In this document: positions 1 to 15,640 of the stretch, in pieces | How positions within the stretch are numbered: the first letter of the stretch is position 1 | Layout of the letters: each line of letters opens with the position of its first letter | NCBI GenBank assembly: GCA_018389105.1 | Contig: JACATO010000602.1 | Coordinates: 131,501 to 195,500, forward strand | DNA: 64,000 nt | Direction of reading: 5' to 3' | Origin: Nautilus pompilius | Lineage: Eukaryota > Mollusca > Cephalopoda > Nautilida > Nautilidae | Program-made: the position numbers and the translations under genes | Notes under the pieces: model-generated | The model's input: only the letters and a program-made list of their open reading frames with translations | What the model was told of the DNA's origin: nothing | The model's database searches: none

Positions 1-425
1 AGTTCAAGTAGGAAATGAAATTGATCAGCAGTAATATTTTAAATCAGATGCCAGGGAATAGAAAATTAGCTGTGGTTAAAGGACTTGATTATTGTTGTTA
101 ATGAAAATTTTAAGAAAAGAAATTTTGGCTTTTAAGAAGACAAATGCATGCATGCACGCAAATGCACACACACCTCATATTATACTCAAATATTTACACA
201 TTAATAGTCTACAAATAGTCCATTTTAACTTTTCCATGAGATAAGCCACTGTGTCTAAAATGTAATACTTTGAATGGTGCGCTAAAGGAATTAGTATCAG
301 GTGTATTTAGTCCATGCCTCACCTACTATGGCAGTGCAGTTATAACATCTGTCTGAATTATTTCAGATAGCTAAATAAAGCTAGATACAGGGGAACTCTC
401 ACATGAATGCAAGCTAGATATTTAC

Positions 426-470
426 CTGCAATCCATTGTATTGCCATGAATGATGGTAAAATAAATGGAT
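426..470 (-). CDS. Possible downstream exon of the WSC gene
   Basis: This 45-nt interval is bounded by a strong acceptor (atttctcttttttcag) and a GCAG/gtaaat donor. All three frames are open, so the reading frame cannot be chosen from this alone. If spliced to exon J the frame would be phase 0 (IHLFYHHSW...). It suggests the gene continues past the left edge. Confidence 0.3.
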
Positions 471-3400
471 CTGAAAAAAGAGAAATATGAGAAAATGAAT
501 ATTTTAGTAAAAATAGTGAAAAGGCATTGTGTTCTCCAAATTTTTTTTTTTTGTTGAAATTTTAAAAAAATTAGATCTTGTAAAAGGACTAAATTTAAAT
601 GAATTGATTTGTCTTGTTAATACATAAACCTGGCTATCTGAAAATTAAAGTGGTCTTCCTACAGTTTTGCAAGCCAGTACATTCTAATTATAAATCTCTG
701 GTATGGTTTATCTTCACTTTCAATTTACTGCATTTGTTTGTTTCTCTCTGTGCTGGGAGAAGGAGCAAAATTTTAATGATTCGGGTGTACTATAAACAAT
801 ACAGGTGTTTTGAAGGAAGCTACATATAGGTGAAAATCTTAGTAATTTTTACAAACTAGCCAATGATATACACTCATGGAGTGGTTTCAGTGTCAAGCAA
901 GATAATGGTATTTTTAGGTACGGTACAATGCCTTTATGATAGTGAGGGACAGAGAAAAGAAGCTCCATTTCTTATTAGCTTTGTTTCCAAAGTTTGAACT
1001 CTTGATATAATTTATTATTCTGCAAAGGCAACTTGTTGCAATTTATTTCTTTATCTCAAAAAAAAAAAAAAGGAAAACCTAATTTCTTTGTAAAAATTAT
1101 CAAATGAAATTCATGTACTCAAACACACTGAATGGAATGTCTATGATAATGATAGAATAAGCACTAACAACAAAATTGGAAATAGGCAGAAATTTATTTT
1201 GAATATTTAATTATCATTTGATTCCTCTCTCTCCAAATGACAAGATACCAGATTTTTAGAAAGTGGGTACTTGGTCTGGCCAATTCTTGCTATGGCACAT
1301 TACTCATGAACTGTGATATATGCATTGTATCTTAGCTACTGGGATGTTGCTCCACTTCTGGTGCAATGTTCCAACAAGCCGCTGATGGATGGATTTCTGC
1401 CATAACACTCTATGCTGGCTAATGATAAAGTTAAGATCAGAAAATTTGGATGACCAGCCAAAGACCTCAATCATGGGCATGGGCATTTGAAAGAGAGGAC
1501 AAATGCCTCTCCCCCTCTCCCCTGGGGGGGGGGTGATGGTGATAGTGTAATGATGAATAGACAAAGCCAGAAACATTTACAATTTATATTGAATAAAAAA
1601 ATTTTGTTTGTTTGTTTCATTATTGTCAACTTTGATGGGGTAGTACAATAACAAAGGATGCATACTAACATTGAAAAAATTAATTTAACAAAATTCTAAA
1701 TGAATCATATTTCTAAGTAAAAAATAAAAAAAAAAATTGATTAAAATCAAATGCCCATTAGTATGCCTCCATCGCTAAGCACCTTCCCTGCACTTTATAT
1801 TATTTTGCCAATTATCTTCCCCTTCCAACCCTTTAATTTACCATACACACATTGTCATTTTGATTACCTTAAAGTGAAGAATTCTTTTGCCAAAATTTCA
1901 ATTGCAGTCACTAGATTCTGGCTCAGATCCATTAGTTAACTGAAAATTAGTGTTTACACCATTCTGTACCATAACACACTGCTACGCTATCTGATCCAAA
2001 ATTCTGTAAGCCTGCCATGTGGCAGACCTTGCAATTAGCAATTGCCAGACTGAACCATGAGAAAACATCAGTTTTAAATCTGCAATGTTTAGCAAAATGC
2101 CTTTGCTAAATGTTGATTTGTGGTAATGCTGTTTAGAGAGTATGTTCCCATTATACAGATTTTGTGTAGAATGGTCTTTTAATGATAGATGGGGGTGTGC
2201 CTCTGGATTTTCTGATCACCTAGTGAAAATATTTTCCCTGTTAGTCATATTTTTGTTCATTTTAGGTAAAACTAAATGCCAAAAAATTCACATACCTTTT
2301 GGGCTATAAAATGATATTTCATATAAATTCATATCATCATGTGTGTTTTCTGTTTTTATCCACAAACATTTTATAAAGATGAGAGGGAAGTTCCTCATTT
2401 CTTTTGACATTGGCATCTGGAAGATAAAAAGCAAAGATATCTACAGACTTGATTACTGACATCTTTATAGTGAATTCCTTCAAAAAAGTACCTGGTTGAA
2501 ATATATTATCATCTAGTGTAAAAAAAAAAAGTAAATATTACAACTACAGAGCTTATAAAGCTGCTTTGATCAGCAACAAAAGAAAAAAAATATAGCTCAG
2601 ATTTTGCTGTGTTTATTTTTTTGGATGCATTATGGGTAGTTTTTAAATCTTGTGTAGGTAATCAGATAGTGTATATTACTTAAGAAGGGGGGATTGGTGA
2701 TAGTGATTGGTCATAAGATAATTCACTACACTGAAGCTTTACTCTCTTGTGTGTAGACAACTTTAAAATAACTATTTAGACTTTGAATTTAAACTCATCT
2801 AAAAACATTTTTGAAGTGCAAAGAACCAAAAAACAAAACAAAACAGCGAAAACACCAGTGACATTTGAAAGAAATCAAGCATCAAGAACTGACAGAATGA
2901 GATTGGTTTTTTGTTTATGATATCAATAACAGTACATGTCTGACTTTTGAGATGAATTCAGTTTTCAGTGGAAATTGTGCCAGACAGTCTGCCGGCAAAG
3001 AGAATTTTTCAAAGATGAGGGTACCATCTTAAAAAATTCTAGAACATGGCTCTAAGATTGATAAACAGCAGTTTTGTTCATTTGAAAAAAAAAATGAAAT
3101 TATTCTGTATCATTCCTAATCACCTTTCACATGTACCTATTTTATTGAGAAATATACATATTGAAAAGTATAGATCTCATGCACCACCCACCCATATCAC
3201 AACTAACTTTTCTTTCCTGATGTTTTAGAACCGAAAAACAGATGTAATCATTTATATTAATTTTTTTTTAAAGTCATGATAGGGACTGGTTCAATGCAGA
3301 TGATATCAAATTTTAGCCAGGTTTTGTTTTTTTTGTTTTTTTTTTTCAGATTTACAATTTAAAATTATGGAAAAATTGTTTATCAGATATCATAAACTGA

Positions 3401-6400
3401 CCTTAACATCCATAATTCATCCCTAACGGTATGTATTTTGTGCTCCATTGCTCTAATGCTTGTACACACTACCTACACATGCATTCTGGTTATTTAGACC
3501 AGTTCATTCGTTTGTTCTTTCTTTCTCTTTGATTGATAATTGATTTCCCTTGGGATACTGTTTTTTTTCTAAGACTTGGTCCCAGACTAGGGTTTCTCAT
3601 CAACAGGGATGAGGTCATAAAACCAGCCTAATCATGAATTTGAAAAAAAAAAATGAAATTATTCTGTATCATTCCTAATCACCTTTCACATGTACCTATT
3701 TTATTGAGAAATATACATATTGAAAAGTATAGATCTCATGCACCACCCACCCATATCACAACTAACTTTTCTTTCCTGATGTTTTAGAACCGAAAAACAG
3801 ATGTAAATCATTTATATTAATTTTTTTTTTAAAGTCATGATAGGGACTGGTTCAATGCAGATGATATCAGAATTTTAGCCAGGTTTTGTTTTTTTTTTTT
3901 TTTTTTTCAGATTTACAATTTAAAATTATGGAAAAATTGTTTATCAGATATCATAAAACTGACCTTAACATTCATAATTCATCCCTAACGGTATGTATTT
4001 ATGTGCTCCATTGCTCTAATGCTTGTACACACTACCTACACATGCATTCTGGTTATTTAGACCAGTTCATTCGTTTGTTCTTTCTTTCTCTTTGATTGAT
4101 AATTGATTTCCTTGGGATACTGTTTTTTTTTCTAAGACATTGGTTCCCAGACTAGGGTTCTCATCAACAAGGGATGAGGTCATAAAACCAGCCAGTATCA
4201 TGGTTATTTTCATGCAACATATAATTTTTTGATTACTGATACACCCACATACACCTCTTAATATTTTGTGGTCTAATCTGAATCAGTGTATTGCCCACTC
4301 GATGCCAGTCTCTCAGCCTTTTACCAACACCTCAAGATGTACTTATCTCTCTGAACTACATTTTTTTGTTGTTTTTTTTTTTAATGTTTCAGGGGAGTGT
4401 TCTCACCATGCACCCCTAGCTAAGTCTGTGCCTGCAGCTTAGACTGATGGTGCTGAAAGATGAAGGGATGTTGTTATTTTTAGAATAGATTAAATTTAGT
4501 TCTGTTCAGATTGATGTCAATTTTTTAAAAAAAAATCACATTCCCACCAATGGGAAAGTTTTCAGCAGCGAAGTTACTTTCTTAGCATGGTTTCCTTTCA
4601 TTGATCTGGCTATGTGGGTTTCCTCTTACATTTAAACTTAAAGATTTCTAGGAAGGCTTTTTGGTTTATGTGGTGGGTGCTTCTAGCTCCCTCACACCTT
4701 GACCATTGCTCAAGAGCCCCCACCCCAAAATACAGGTAGCTTGCTTAATCACCAGGGCTAACTAATCCCTAACACTTCCCTTTTAGCTTGCTGCTGGGAG
4801 ACTACTTTAAACATCAAAAGTCAGGATAGGGTTTGCCGACTAGTAACAGCAGCAACAGAAAATAGAATCTGATAATGATAAAGAAAACTATTCCACAATA
4901 CAATTAAGAAAGCCAACAAACTGGTCAGTAGTGGTAGAATAGAAGATGTTTATGCCAGATGTTACAATGGACAATCCATGCAACTGAAAGGGTAAAAATC
5001 GAAAGATTAGGTCAAAGTTTAGCAATGTTGCATTATGGGAATGATTTTATTGACAAATAGAAAAGTACTTTCCATACATTCCTACATTAAATTAATACAA
5101 AGACATTGCAATCAGATTAAATATTACACTTTCTAGCATTAAATAATCCTGTGTTTCTCTTTAAATATTACTTTTTAATTGTATAATTTCATCACAGGAA
5201 ACAAGAATAAGAAAGTTATTTATCTTGAACTTTTTGCTTAATGTAATTTTAAAATAAACTATAACGACTTGGCTAAAGTCATGGACACAGCATTAATTCA
5301 GTGGAAGATCAAATCAGTAAATTTCCCGAGCATACATACCGTTTTCATTACAGTCTGAGGATGACTTTTCCTGCACACCTTTGTGTTGTAGTATATTGTA
5401 AAAATATCGGAACCCTCATTTGTTGATATCCCCAACACAAACTTTGAAATTTCAATCTGTAAGAATTAAGCAGAAAGCAAAAACATCAACAAATTTTAAA
5501 ACAGCTTTTAATTGTTTACAGATGAGAGTTTAAATAGCAAATCAGCTGTGGATGAAAATTGAGTATTGGTGCAAAACTGTTTACAGAGGTAATAACGAAT
5601 AATATACTACAATCACTTCTTTGCTGGCTGATATACGGTCATCCAATCAAAGTATGGTCAATTAGCCATAATAAACGAAATGTAAGAACTAAAGAAATTT
5701 TGAGAAAATATAGTTTAAAAGCTTTTCTTTCTTTCTTTCTTTTGGATTCCCCCCAACTAAAAAAAAAAAGGAGAGAGAAGAAGAAGAAGAAAAGTAAGAA
5801 CAACAAATCTCAAATTTTATCAACCTACTCGAAAAGTTGCTTAACCTAATTTTTTAAAGTCTAACCCTCCCTGGTCTTAATACCATGTTTTCATCCCATG
5901 CAAAACCACACCTCTGACTTCCGTGTAGACAACCTGTTTATGTGCAACTTATTAGATGATTAATCTATCTATTTTAAAAAGGGCAAATTTTTTTTTTAAA
6001 ATAAGCTGGGCATGAATTTTAAACTACGTATTTTACTTAAATCATTAATTTTAAATGATGTAATGAAGGATTTGCTCAATTAGAGTTTAGTGAAGAGTGG
6101 AGTCTCCCACCCAGAAAAGAAAGATTAACACACGAACATTATTTAAAGACAAACCGTTTAGAAATAGACAATGGCGTGATGCTTTCAGTCTCAAGACATG
6201 GAGTTGGAACAATACAGATTTACTGTCACAAAAGGAAAAGACCCCTGTGGCCTCAGCCTGTGCTGAGTAACACAAATTTGAAGGCATTTAGCCCGAGTAT
6301 CATAATGAAGCTGTCATACTTACAGCTTCTTCTGGATTCTCAATTTTTTTTGATATCTTCTGAAGATTTTCTAATTTCTCCCTAGAAATAATCTCCTTGA

Positions 6401-9400
6401 AGGTAGCTGTTCAAAAGCAATGATTAACAACAGTTTTATCACATTAAACTTGAAACATTTATAGAGTTTACCAAATTTTAGAAAAGTGAGTGGGGAAACA
6501 TAAGTAGATCAAGAATGCTTCATAAAAAAACTATAAAATTAAAATTGGAAATTATTTCCTTTTACTATTTAAGAGGTCACATTAATATGCTCATTAAAAG
6601 CTGGGTTTATATTTCTATAGGAATGGAAAGTGGTTGGTGGTGTGTTATTTACAGAAAGTGAAGGGTATTATTCTGGCACTGTGAAAGATTCCCAAACTAT
6701 CCCTGAACCTACAGCTAACGTCTTTATATTCTGAATGTCCGGTTTAAATGCCCACCATGACACAGCATCAGAAATTTATGGCGCACGTGGACCAACTACA
6801 AGCTAAAACATTGCTGTATAACATTTTCATAAGAAAAGAATGTATGTTTCTGTCTATCCTAGCTTAGGGGTGGGGGGATATCATTTGGATTTTTGAAAAA
6901 AAAAAGAAAAAAAACTCATCAGATTTATGAATTTTCTTTAAATTTAGAATGCTACAGTTTTTTTCTTATTAAAAAAAAATTAATCTCAAAGTTTGTTCAT
7001 TTGTTTTTAATGGATGCAGAACTGACCAAAGATAAAGGTGTGAGGGGCTATGATGTCCTTTGTTCAGGTATCTACCAGAAAGCAAGTTGAAGAATAACTC
7101 TGACTTCAACTTGGGTGGGAGGAGGCCTGCTGATTAGTAGTGGGAGGAACCCAGAGGAAACCTTAGCAAGACACCAAATAGCTCTATAGAGCCCAGCATC
7201 CATTGGTAGCTAAACCTCCCACCACTGTTACCATGGTAAATAGTATGCTATACACACTGCACTATCCTGCTGGCTGGCTTGTTCAGTGAAACATCCAGGA
7301 CATTATTCTAATTTGGGAGGAAACTGATGGTTAGTGTGCTGATTGCTACATCAAAAATGTTCTACAGAGTGGTAAGGAATTTGTCTATTTTTATTTTTAA
7401 AAATTGTGTGCATATATTTCTAACAGTCATATTTATGGGGATTAAAAGATAAAATCAAACCTAAAAGACTGAAGGAAAGTGTTATAAAAATTATTAATAT
7501 GCACTAATCTCTGCTATATTAAAACCAAGACATGAGGGAAATATCTATAAACCTTTTAATTTAGTTTTATAAATAATGTTAGTTTATAAATGTAACTCAC
7601 CATTTATAATGCTGTGTATGTTCATGGTACCACCACTTAACTAGATCTTTACATGCATAGAGATTAGTTTTTTTGTTGTTTTTTCATTCTTATTTATGAA
7701 AATATGGAAGTTTCTTGAAATCAGTCAGGTTATTTATAAAATAGTCATCTGAAATACATTGGTGAAAGATGATAAGACTTTTTGTTACTGAATATGACTG
7801 CTCTTCAGGAAAATAAAATCACTTTAGCTGTTGTTACCAACTATTTCTTCAATATTTTTGGTTTCTAATCAAGGAATTCTTTTGTATATATGCAGATTCT
7901 TTTGGCTTGTTTTACACTTGTAGGATAAGCTCTTGTAAAAAAAAAACTGCTAGGTTACATATTTATTGTTTTTCTTTTAACATTTATAGTAGGAAAGGAA
8001 TAGAAATTTCCATTTTTGGCTGTGGGTGGGAACCCATGTGAAGGATTGAGCATTATTGATGATCAGAAGACTACTTCACAAAGCTGATCTCACATTGGCC
8101 AAAGGTATTGGGATCTGTAAATTGAAACGGTCCTTAATAGGAATCGATGCAAGAGGGGAAAGAAAATGTCATTGTGTTAAAGAGAGAAACTACGACTGAA
8201 TAGAAACAAACCTAGCAACAGGTAAGGAAAGTCATTAAAATTGTTATTAGACAGGATGAAATGGGAGTAATTTCCAATAAAAAAGAGTGAGATGAATATG
8301 CACTGATTCCTGAGATATAAATTGCTCCATCAGAAGAGAAAATTACCAGGTGCTGTCATTTTATGAGATTGCAAGCAACTTTAATGGAAACAAGATTTTT
8401 AGCCATTTTGCTTCTAAAGACGGCTTAGAAAGAAAAAAAAAACTAAAGTGTTTGCAGACCTTTGGGTACTCTTAGATGACATCCTTGCTGCTAATGTTTA
8501 GAAAAGGATTGCATGCTACTACCATGATAGAGTTCAGTCATGGGAAGATCCAGTTGAGGAAAAATGTCATTTAGATTTGTGACAAAATCTGATGAGAAAA
8601 AGGTCAAGGCCATTGTAAAAAAATGACAACCACCAATTATTCCTAAATGTCCAATTTGACACATTTTTCTGAAAACACACCATTTCTCAAGAAGAACATT
8701 GACTGGTAGTTGCTGCTTGAACATTACAAGGCAAATAGTTCCAGGTAAACAAGCTGTGCGTACATTTTTGGACAGAACAGGCAGCTGTGTCTTTCACTAG
8801 ATGGCACTTTTGGGTGCTACGAAAAAACCAAGCTGAATAGGAAGAGTTTTGGGCCATAGGGACAGTTCTGGAAAGATTGAAACAGTAACAACTGTGGTAA
8901 GGACTGATCATAAGTCATTTTAAATCTGGAATAAAGGAAAGCTGTGAGAAACATTTCTAATTCCAAAGGATGATGTTAGGATTTCATCTAGTTGAAGTAC
9001 GTTCCGGAAAGAATGCTTGGAAGACAATCCTGGAAAAAAATAAGAAAACCAGTGGAGTTGAGACGTTTTGGTTACATGGAGCACTTATCTAGAAAGATTG
9101 GTCCACACTTAAATAGAATGTCCTTGTAGAACTCCACATGTACAGGAGGGACTGATGTTCTTTAAGTGAAAAGCTTATAGTATTCAAATCCATGCAGATT
9201 ATGGCACTCATTCTTGTTCATATGAGTTATTTCAGAGTTGTAAAGAGCAAAGTATGAGCATTAGCCATGAATTGCCATGCTGGAATGTCCACAGACGCTG
9301 AAGAAGTTATTGTGCCATGTTCTGTGAGTACAGCATTTTGCAAAAGAAATTAGGAACTACTACCACATCATGACATCTGTTGGTCTTTGAAGAAAATTAG

Positions 9401-12400
9401 GTGTGGGCATGCCTGAATTTGGCGGGTTAATTATATTAATAAATCATAATAATATTAACAAGCATAGTAAATTTCTAAAATTTTTTATTTGAAAAATGAT
9501 ACCATCAAAATGTAAAGATTAAGTTTAAATTTTTTGCTTTCTTAACATTCATTGTATCTTTTAAATTCACTGTAGTCTTCAAGAGGCAGTGAAATTAAGT
9601 GGCAATCATTTAGATTTTTATCAACTGACTGCTGAAAATTAAGCTGGAAGAAAGCTTGTGGTTGTACTTACATTGGGCACTGTATACTTTGGATTGGTCT
9701 CTTTTACATTTATTATTAGCTGAACTGTAACATTGTTCACACTTGTATAGTAAGGGTTTTTTCTCTAGAAGCACATGCTTTTTACAGGAGCATTCCACCT
9801 TATACTGAAAAATATTTCCAAGAAAGATAATGAGACTTTATGGGAGACTAGCACTATATGGTACAAAGGTAACTGGTTATAACACCAGTATGTCTTAATT
9901 AATTGCTCGGTGAGGCAAAGTCTAAGGTCAAAGTCAATTATATCCTCCATATATTTAATTAGAAATTACTTATTCTATAATAATTATCCCTGGTTTACCC
10001 TATTGCTAGGTTTTCAATATAAAATACTTAACCTGTTTCTAAACAATATTACATTGATAATACTAAGAATATGCATTCCCTGTGTACAGGAATTGATCAC
10101 ACACTTGTAAACTTTTTGTGATCTATAATCATGTTGCATGACATACTACGCATTTATGTGACCATTTCCTTTTTATCAATGTAATGAGAAACTATCATCA
10201 ACAAAAAATAAAAAAAAAACATTTGTTGTCATCTACTGGCATGTTTAGGAATTACTTATGTTGCACAAGGTTGGCATCAGAGTAATACAATAATTACAAG
10301 TATAGCATTTAGACAATTTTTTATTTGAGATTTTCAGTTTAAAGAGACTGTAATATTGAAAGTAAAATTAAGCCAACTCTTCTATGAATACCCAGCATGC
10401 TTTGCATATAAAATCAGCTGATCTAAGTTGCACTAAAGTAGCTACTACTAATAAGTTATCTTTATGACTTAGATTTAGTTCATACTAAAAGCTTTATGAC
10501 ATTGAGTTCTTCCGATTTTTTTCTTATTAATTTGAATAATTGTTAGCTCATAGCTTGCTGTCGTTTAAATGTTAATGAACCTCGTTGATGACAACTATTG
10601 TTTTGTTTTTGGCAGTTAAAAATTATATCCATTAATGTGCTTCATGAAGCTGGTTACCCCACATTGGAAAATTGTGGAGAAAGTTGGAGTTACACTGGCA
10701 CCAATTATAGAATGAAGTCACTTGTTCACCAAAAGAGGGGTTGGACTGATTCGCTGAGTAGCAGTTAGAAAGCCCTTGTTTAGACATGGCAACAAGAGAG
10801 CGACATCAGGACTACTACTCTGAGCTAATGGTGCAATACATTATGGCCGAATGAGAGCAGGTATTGGTTCTAAGTAATTAAGTACAGCTGAGGAAATGTC
10901 AAAGTAAGGGGTTATATTGCTGAGTTTCTACCTGGTGAATTCATAAAAGTTCTTGGGGTTTTCACAACAGATAAATATTACAAGATTCTGCAACACTGCA
11001 CCATTCTATAAGGGCATTGTTCAGTGATCAATTTATATTGCAGCAAGATAGCAATGTGTAGTGCAAGGCAAAGCTTGATACTCTACATTAGGATTACTTA
11101 AAAACTGGTGAATTGTTTAAAATCCATGTACCATACCATAATTGCAAAAGGAATCTTCTGTTTTGCACAAATTCCTACACACGAATTCAGATTCTCTCCC
11201 ATCTTTTCTTTATTTCCGAATAATCTCTCTCTCTTCTTGCAGCCCAGAAAAATATTGTCTCTCTCTGAAACAGTAAACATGTATAAATAAGAAAAATTCA
11301 AAAAATAAATTTTTCTCCAAAACCAAATAAAACATTTTTTTAAAAGTCTGTGGTTAGATACAAGTTTTCATCATTATACATTTTTAGAACTAGAAAGTAA
11401 TTGCAATCATTAGCTCAGCATTTGATGATGATAATAAAATCAGACCAGGATTGTTTAAGTAAATAACAACTAGAAGAAATTTATATTTATGAGCTGAAAC
11501 TTTTAAATTTTGTTTTTTAACTCAAAACTGATAAAACGACAACAAAAAGACCATATTTTCTGATACCTGCTTGCATTGGTTTTTAATGTTACCTAAACAT
11601 TTTAATTTCTCTCTTTAGATGATACAGCTACCCATTCTCTCTGAAATCATGTAAACTTTTGTTTCTTTTGAGTATTACCAAATTTCAAATAAGAAATTAT
11701 CTGTCTAAAAGGTATTTCTTTATAAGCAATAAAATAATTAATTTGAAATACCATCACCATATGACTATAGCAGTGGCCAAAATTACTACACTAACTGAAA
11801 TTCTTTGCCTATTTTTTGCTTAATTGTAATTATACCATCACTTACAGAATTTTTTTTTGTTTTTAATTTATTATTCAACTGATTTCTTTTTTTTTTTTGT
11901 TAAAAGAATGTTTTTAAACCAAGACAACATCACAGAGTGTATGTTTATTAAAGTTTACCGCTCTGTTACTCTATGGTTGAATCACCACAAGAGATTACTA
12001 CATCAAAGAACGTTCAGTACAGAAACTCTGTGAATATCAAAGCAAGGCTTTATTTAATTGGGTTTATTATGTTAAAAACGTATTTTAACATGGTAACGCT
12101 CAATGGACTGAATGACGACACAGTTATTTAGGGAACTACTTGTGCTTATTAAGTTAGAGGCTATGCACTGAACCATTTTTAAAATAATCACAGTGAGCCT
12201 GGATTCTAAAGAAGAACCTCTTTTTTTTGGTAGATATACAGACACTTTCTACCCTGCCATTATTTCTCAATAGTAAATAAAATACTCAGAAACTAAAGAT
12301 TTTAAAATGGAAATTTCCAGATCAGTGATAAACTGTAAGCAAAGTCAAAATAAAGTTTTGAAAAATTGTGGCATTCGTAGGATCATTTTACTGCTGACAG

Positions 12401-15400
12401 AAACGTTGGTTTAAAAATGTGGCCATGTTTCTTCAGTGATTTACCTTTAAATGCCAAATTTTTAGCATGGGTTCAAAATGCCAAAGACATGACAAAATTT
12501 TGCTTTATTCCTTTTTCGTTAAAAGTGTTTGCTGAAAACGTGAAACTGTTTACTGATGCACACAGGATCGCCTCAGTGGGGATTTAGTAAAACAGTTTTG
12601 TACATTGGAGATTAATATTCATCATGTGTTCATCAGCTGAAAATAAGGAGTAGTGGGAACTAAATAAAAAATATAAAAATCAAAATGAATTAAATTAATA
12701 AATCAATAAGAATACCGGCTGGGATTTTAAAAGCTAAGGCAAAAGTGGTAATGTGTCAACTGCTTACTTTATCTGATTGTGTAAACTGTAAAATTTCAAA
12801 AGAATGAGAAAATGCAAGTGTCAGAAGAAATAAAGATTATAAAAAAAAGTAGACAAATGTTTTTTTTTTAATACCACAATCAAAAGCATTTTTAAAAAAT
12901 GGAAATGAAGCCAAGAGTGCCAACACAATTATATAATACCCCAAACAGATAATAGGGTTGGCTTCCTATAATTTGTTTGTCTTTCTGTGTTCTTTTATTT
13001 CATGTGACAAGCTGCTGCAATAGAGCATCTTTATGTGAAGGTAAAAAAATGCATTCTGAAATAGCCTCTTAGCTCAAAAAGAATAAGCCATTTACAAAGT
13101 GATTTTAAAATAAACTTCATAGTGATCAAAACTTTGACAAAGCTGACTGCTGAAATATTTTTCTTTTGTGTTACACACCAGTCTCAATAACAGAGATAAC
13201 CTCTCTACATTGGTAACACACCAGTGAAGGTGCATAATGTTGTAGTAATTTTCTCTAAAGCATTGTGTATCCTGTGTCACTTCCAGCTTTAGTAAGAAAA
13301 TCACATCTAGAGTTCTTTATGTTTGGATGTGAGAGGAAACCTACATGACTGTCTTGTAGAAGAACAAGAAGAAACCATGCCATGATAGTACACTAAATCT
13401 TGACCAAGAATAGAACTTGAAAGGAGGGTGCCCTGTTCTTGGTAGCCTAGTAGTCTAACCACTGGGCAGGCAGCCACCCCTGAATGTTTACAAGTCTAAT
13501 AAGAGTATGTCACTGGATGGTTTCATGTACAACAAATACAATAGGAAAAAGAGCTTGTGATTATCCCCATTTTCATATATTAATTATACACTGTTTGTTG
13601 TAAGGAAAACTACTGCATAACAAATATTCAGCCAGATTTTGAGAATTTTTAAAATTTGAATATAGTTGAAAGAAAGCTAAATACACAAGGTATACTTTGA
13701 TTAGATAAATGCTTATGAATAATTTCTATTGCATAAAAACTTTGGAAGATGTGATATTAGCATGGTTTGTTTACTTTTCAACATGAAAGCTATGGAGCTC
13801 AGTGTTGGTCAAAGAGAGACAGAAATAGCTTTGAAGAACATGATTATCAGAGAAATACAACATTACAATTATCTGTTTCATCAGTTTAAAGCATCATTGT
13901 GGAGTTTAAATAACTTGGAATGTCATTGATAAGATTATGGTAAAGGAAAATAGAAGAAAGACTGCTGTACAGACTGCCAAGGGTTTGGCGGAGAGTATAA
14001 AAGCCTTCACAAACACTAATAAACATATAGCTTGATAGTATATTTCATGGAAGTGTAGCCAGAAAGAGGCCATTCATCAGTAGGAAAAGTTAAAAAAAAA
14101 ATTAAAGCATGGTAAAGAGCATGTTTAAAAGCCTCTAGAGTTTGAGGGGAAATCTTCATGGAACAATGAAAGTGAAACAAACTCTTTTTTTTTGCAGTAA
14201 ATTGGGTGTGGAAGCAGTCTGGAGAAGAGTTTGATTGGAAATGTATAGTGCCACTTCAAAGAGTGATCAGAGGGCTCTCTCTCTCTCTCTCCCGGGTTTG
14301 AATGGCCTCAAAGGGAGTTGGCCACTCGGAATTAATGAAAGAAATCATGGATACATATGTAAACAAAGATATACTGGAAAGAAACGTTATCATTAGCAAA
14401 GAAGTTGCTTGGATGTAGGAGAATGATCCCAACCACACCTTGTACTATGTAAGGAGGTATTCATGAAGGAACAGATGAGAGGGCTGGAGTGGTCTGCATA
14501 GTCTTCAGCTTTAAACCTAGTTGAATTGATGTGGGTAGATATGAAGCAAAACATAAAAAAACCAGAAAGAATCTACATCAGCGAGTCAGTTAAAAATCAA
14601 CTTTGATTGAATGCTATAGAAGTTTAGATTCCTGTGCTAGAACATTTGAAAACTGAAGTTGAGGGTGGTCAGACTAAATAAATATTGATGATTAAACAAT
14701 TGTCTGGTTATTTATTTAGGAACAATGTTCATGCTGGAACAAACAATGTATAATAAGCATATGAAGGTGGAGATATTCATAACAGCTTTTCCAACTGTAT
14801 CTGTTATACATGAAAACTTTTGGCAACATACATAAGTTTGAGTAATACATTTCAGCAAACAGCTTTGTCAAAAGACCAATTGCTCTGATGGTGGTTTGTC
14901 ACTTTTTGATTCTGTGTAACAGAGAAATATTCTGTCATGAAAAAAAACAACTGATGTTACAAGAAATTGGTTTAAGGTTTAGTAATTACAGGAGGCAGCA
15001 AACACAGGGCCTATCAGGCCAGCCAGAGACAAGAAAATATATCTTTAGTACATTTAAACTGAATACTATTATCGCCTTCAACTATACTTTCTAATAATTT
15101 ATAATTTATTCCATTCATTATTAACAATTCTATTACCAAAAAATACTCTTTATTTATATACAACTTGGCACATTCAGGTGATAAAGGGAATTTCAGAGTA
15201 ATAAAGGTTTACTTTGTTAGCGTCAAATGTTTATATAACAGTTTAAATAAATATTCAGTAAAATTTTTGATTATTTTATTATCAAAACACACTTTGGCCT
15301 TTTCATTTTTTTTATTTAATGAGGAAATTATTTATTCATTTTTTTAAAATTGCATAAAGTAAATTTATGAGTATTTCATGAGACTTGTTGCTCATATGCA

Positions 15401-15609
15401 CAGTGATTGGGTCTGGAAAATTAAAACATTGGTGTTTTAATTTGAAATCTTTCACATTATTTAGTGCAACTCTGGCAGACATCATACAGGTGCAATGCTA
15501 CCTGTAACAAAGTCCAACAAACAATACTGAAGCATATATCACAAAGTCACGAAAATCTTTTTTTTTCTTAATAAAACCATTAGACAATCACCACACACAC
15601 ACACACACA

Positions 15610-15640
<31 letters not shown>

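Noticed and set aside
4397..4450. Exon-like interval with ctttcag acceptor and gtgagaac donor on the minus strand
   Set aside because: All three frames contain stops, so it is not coding.
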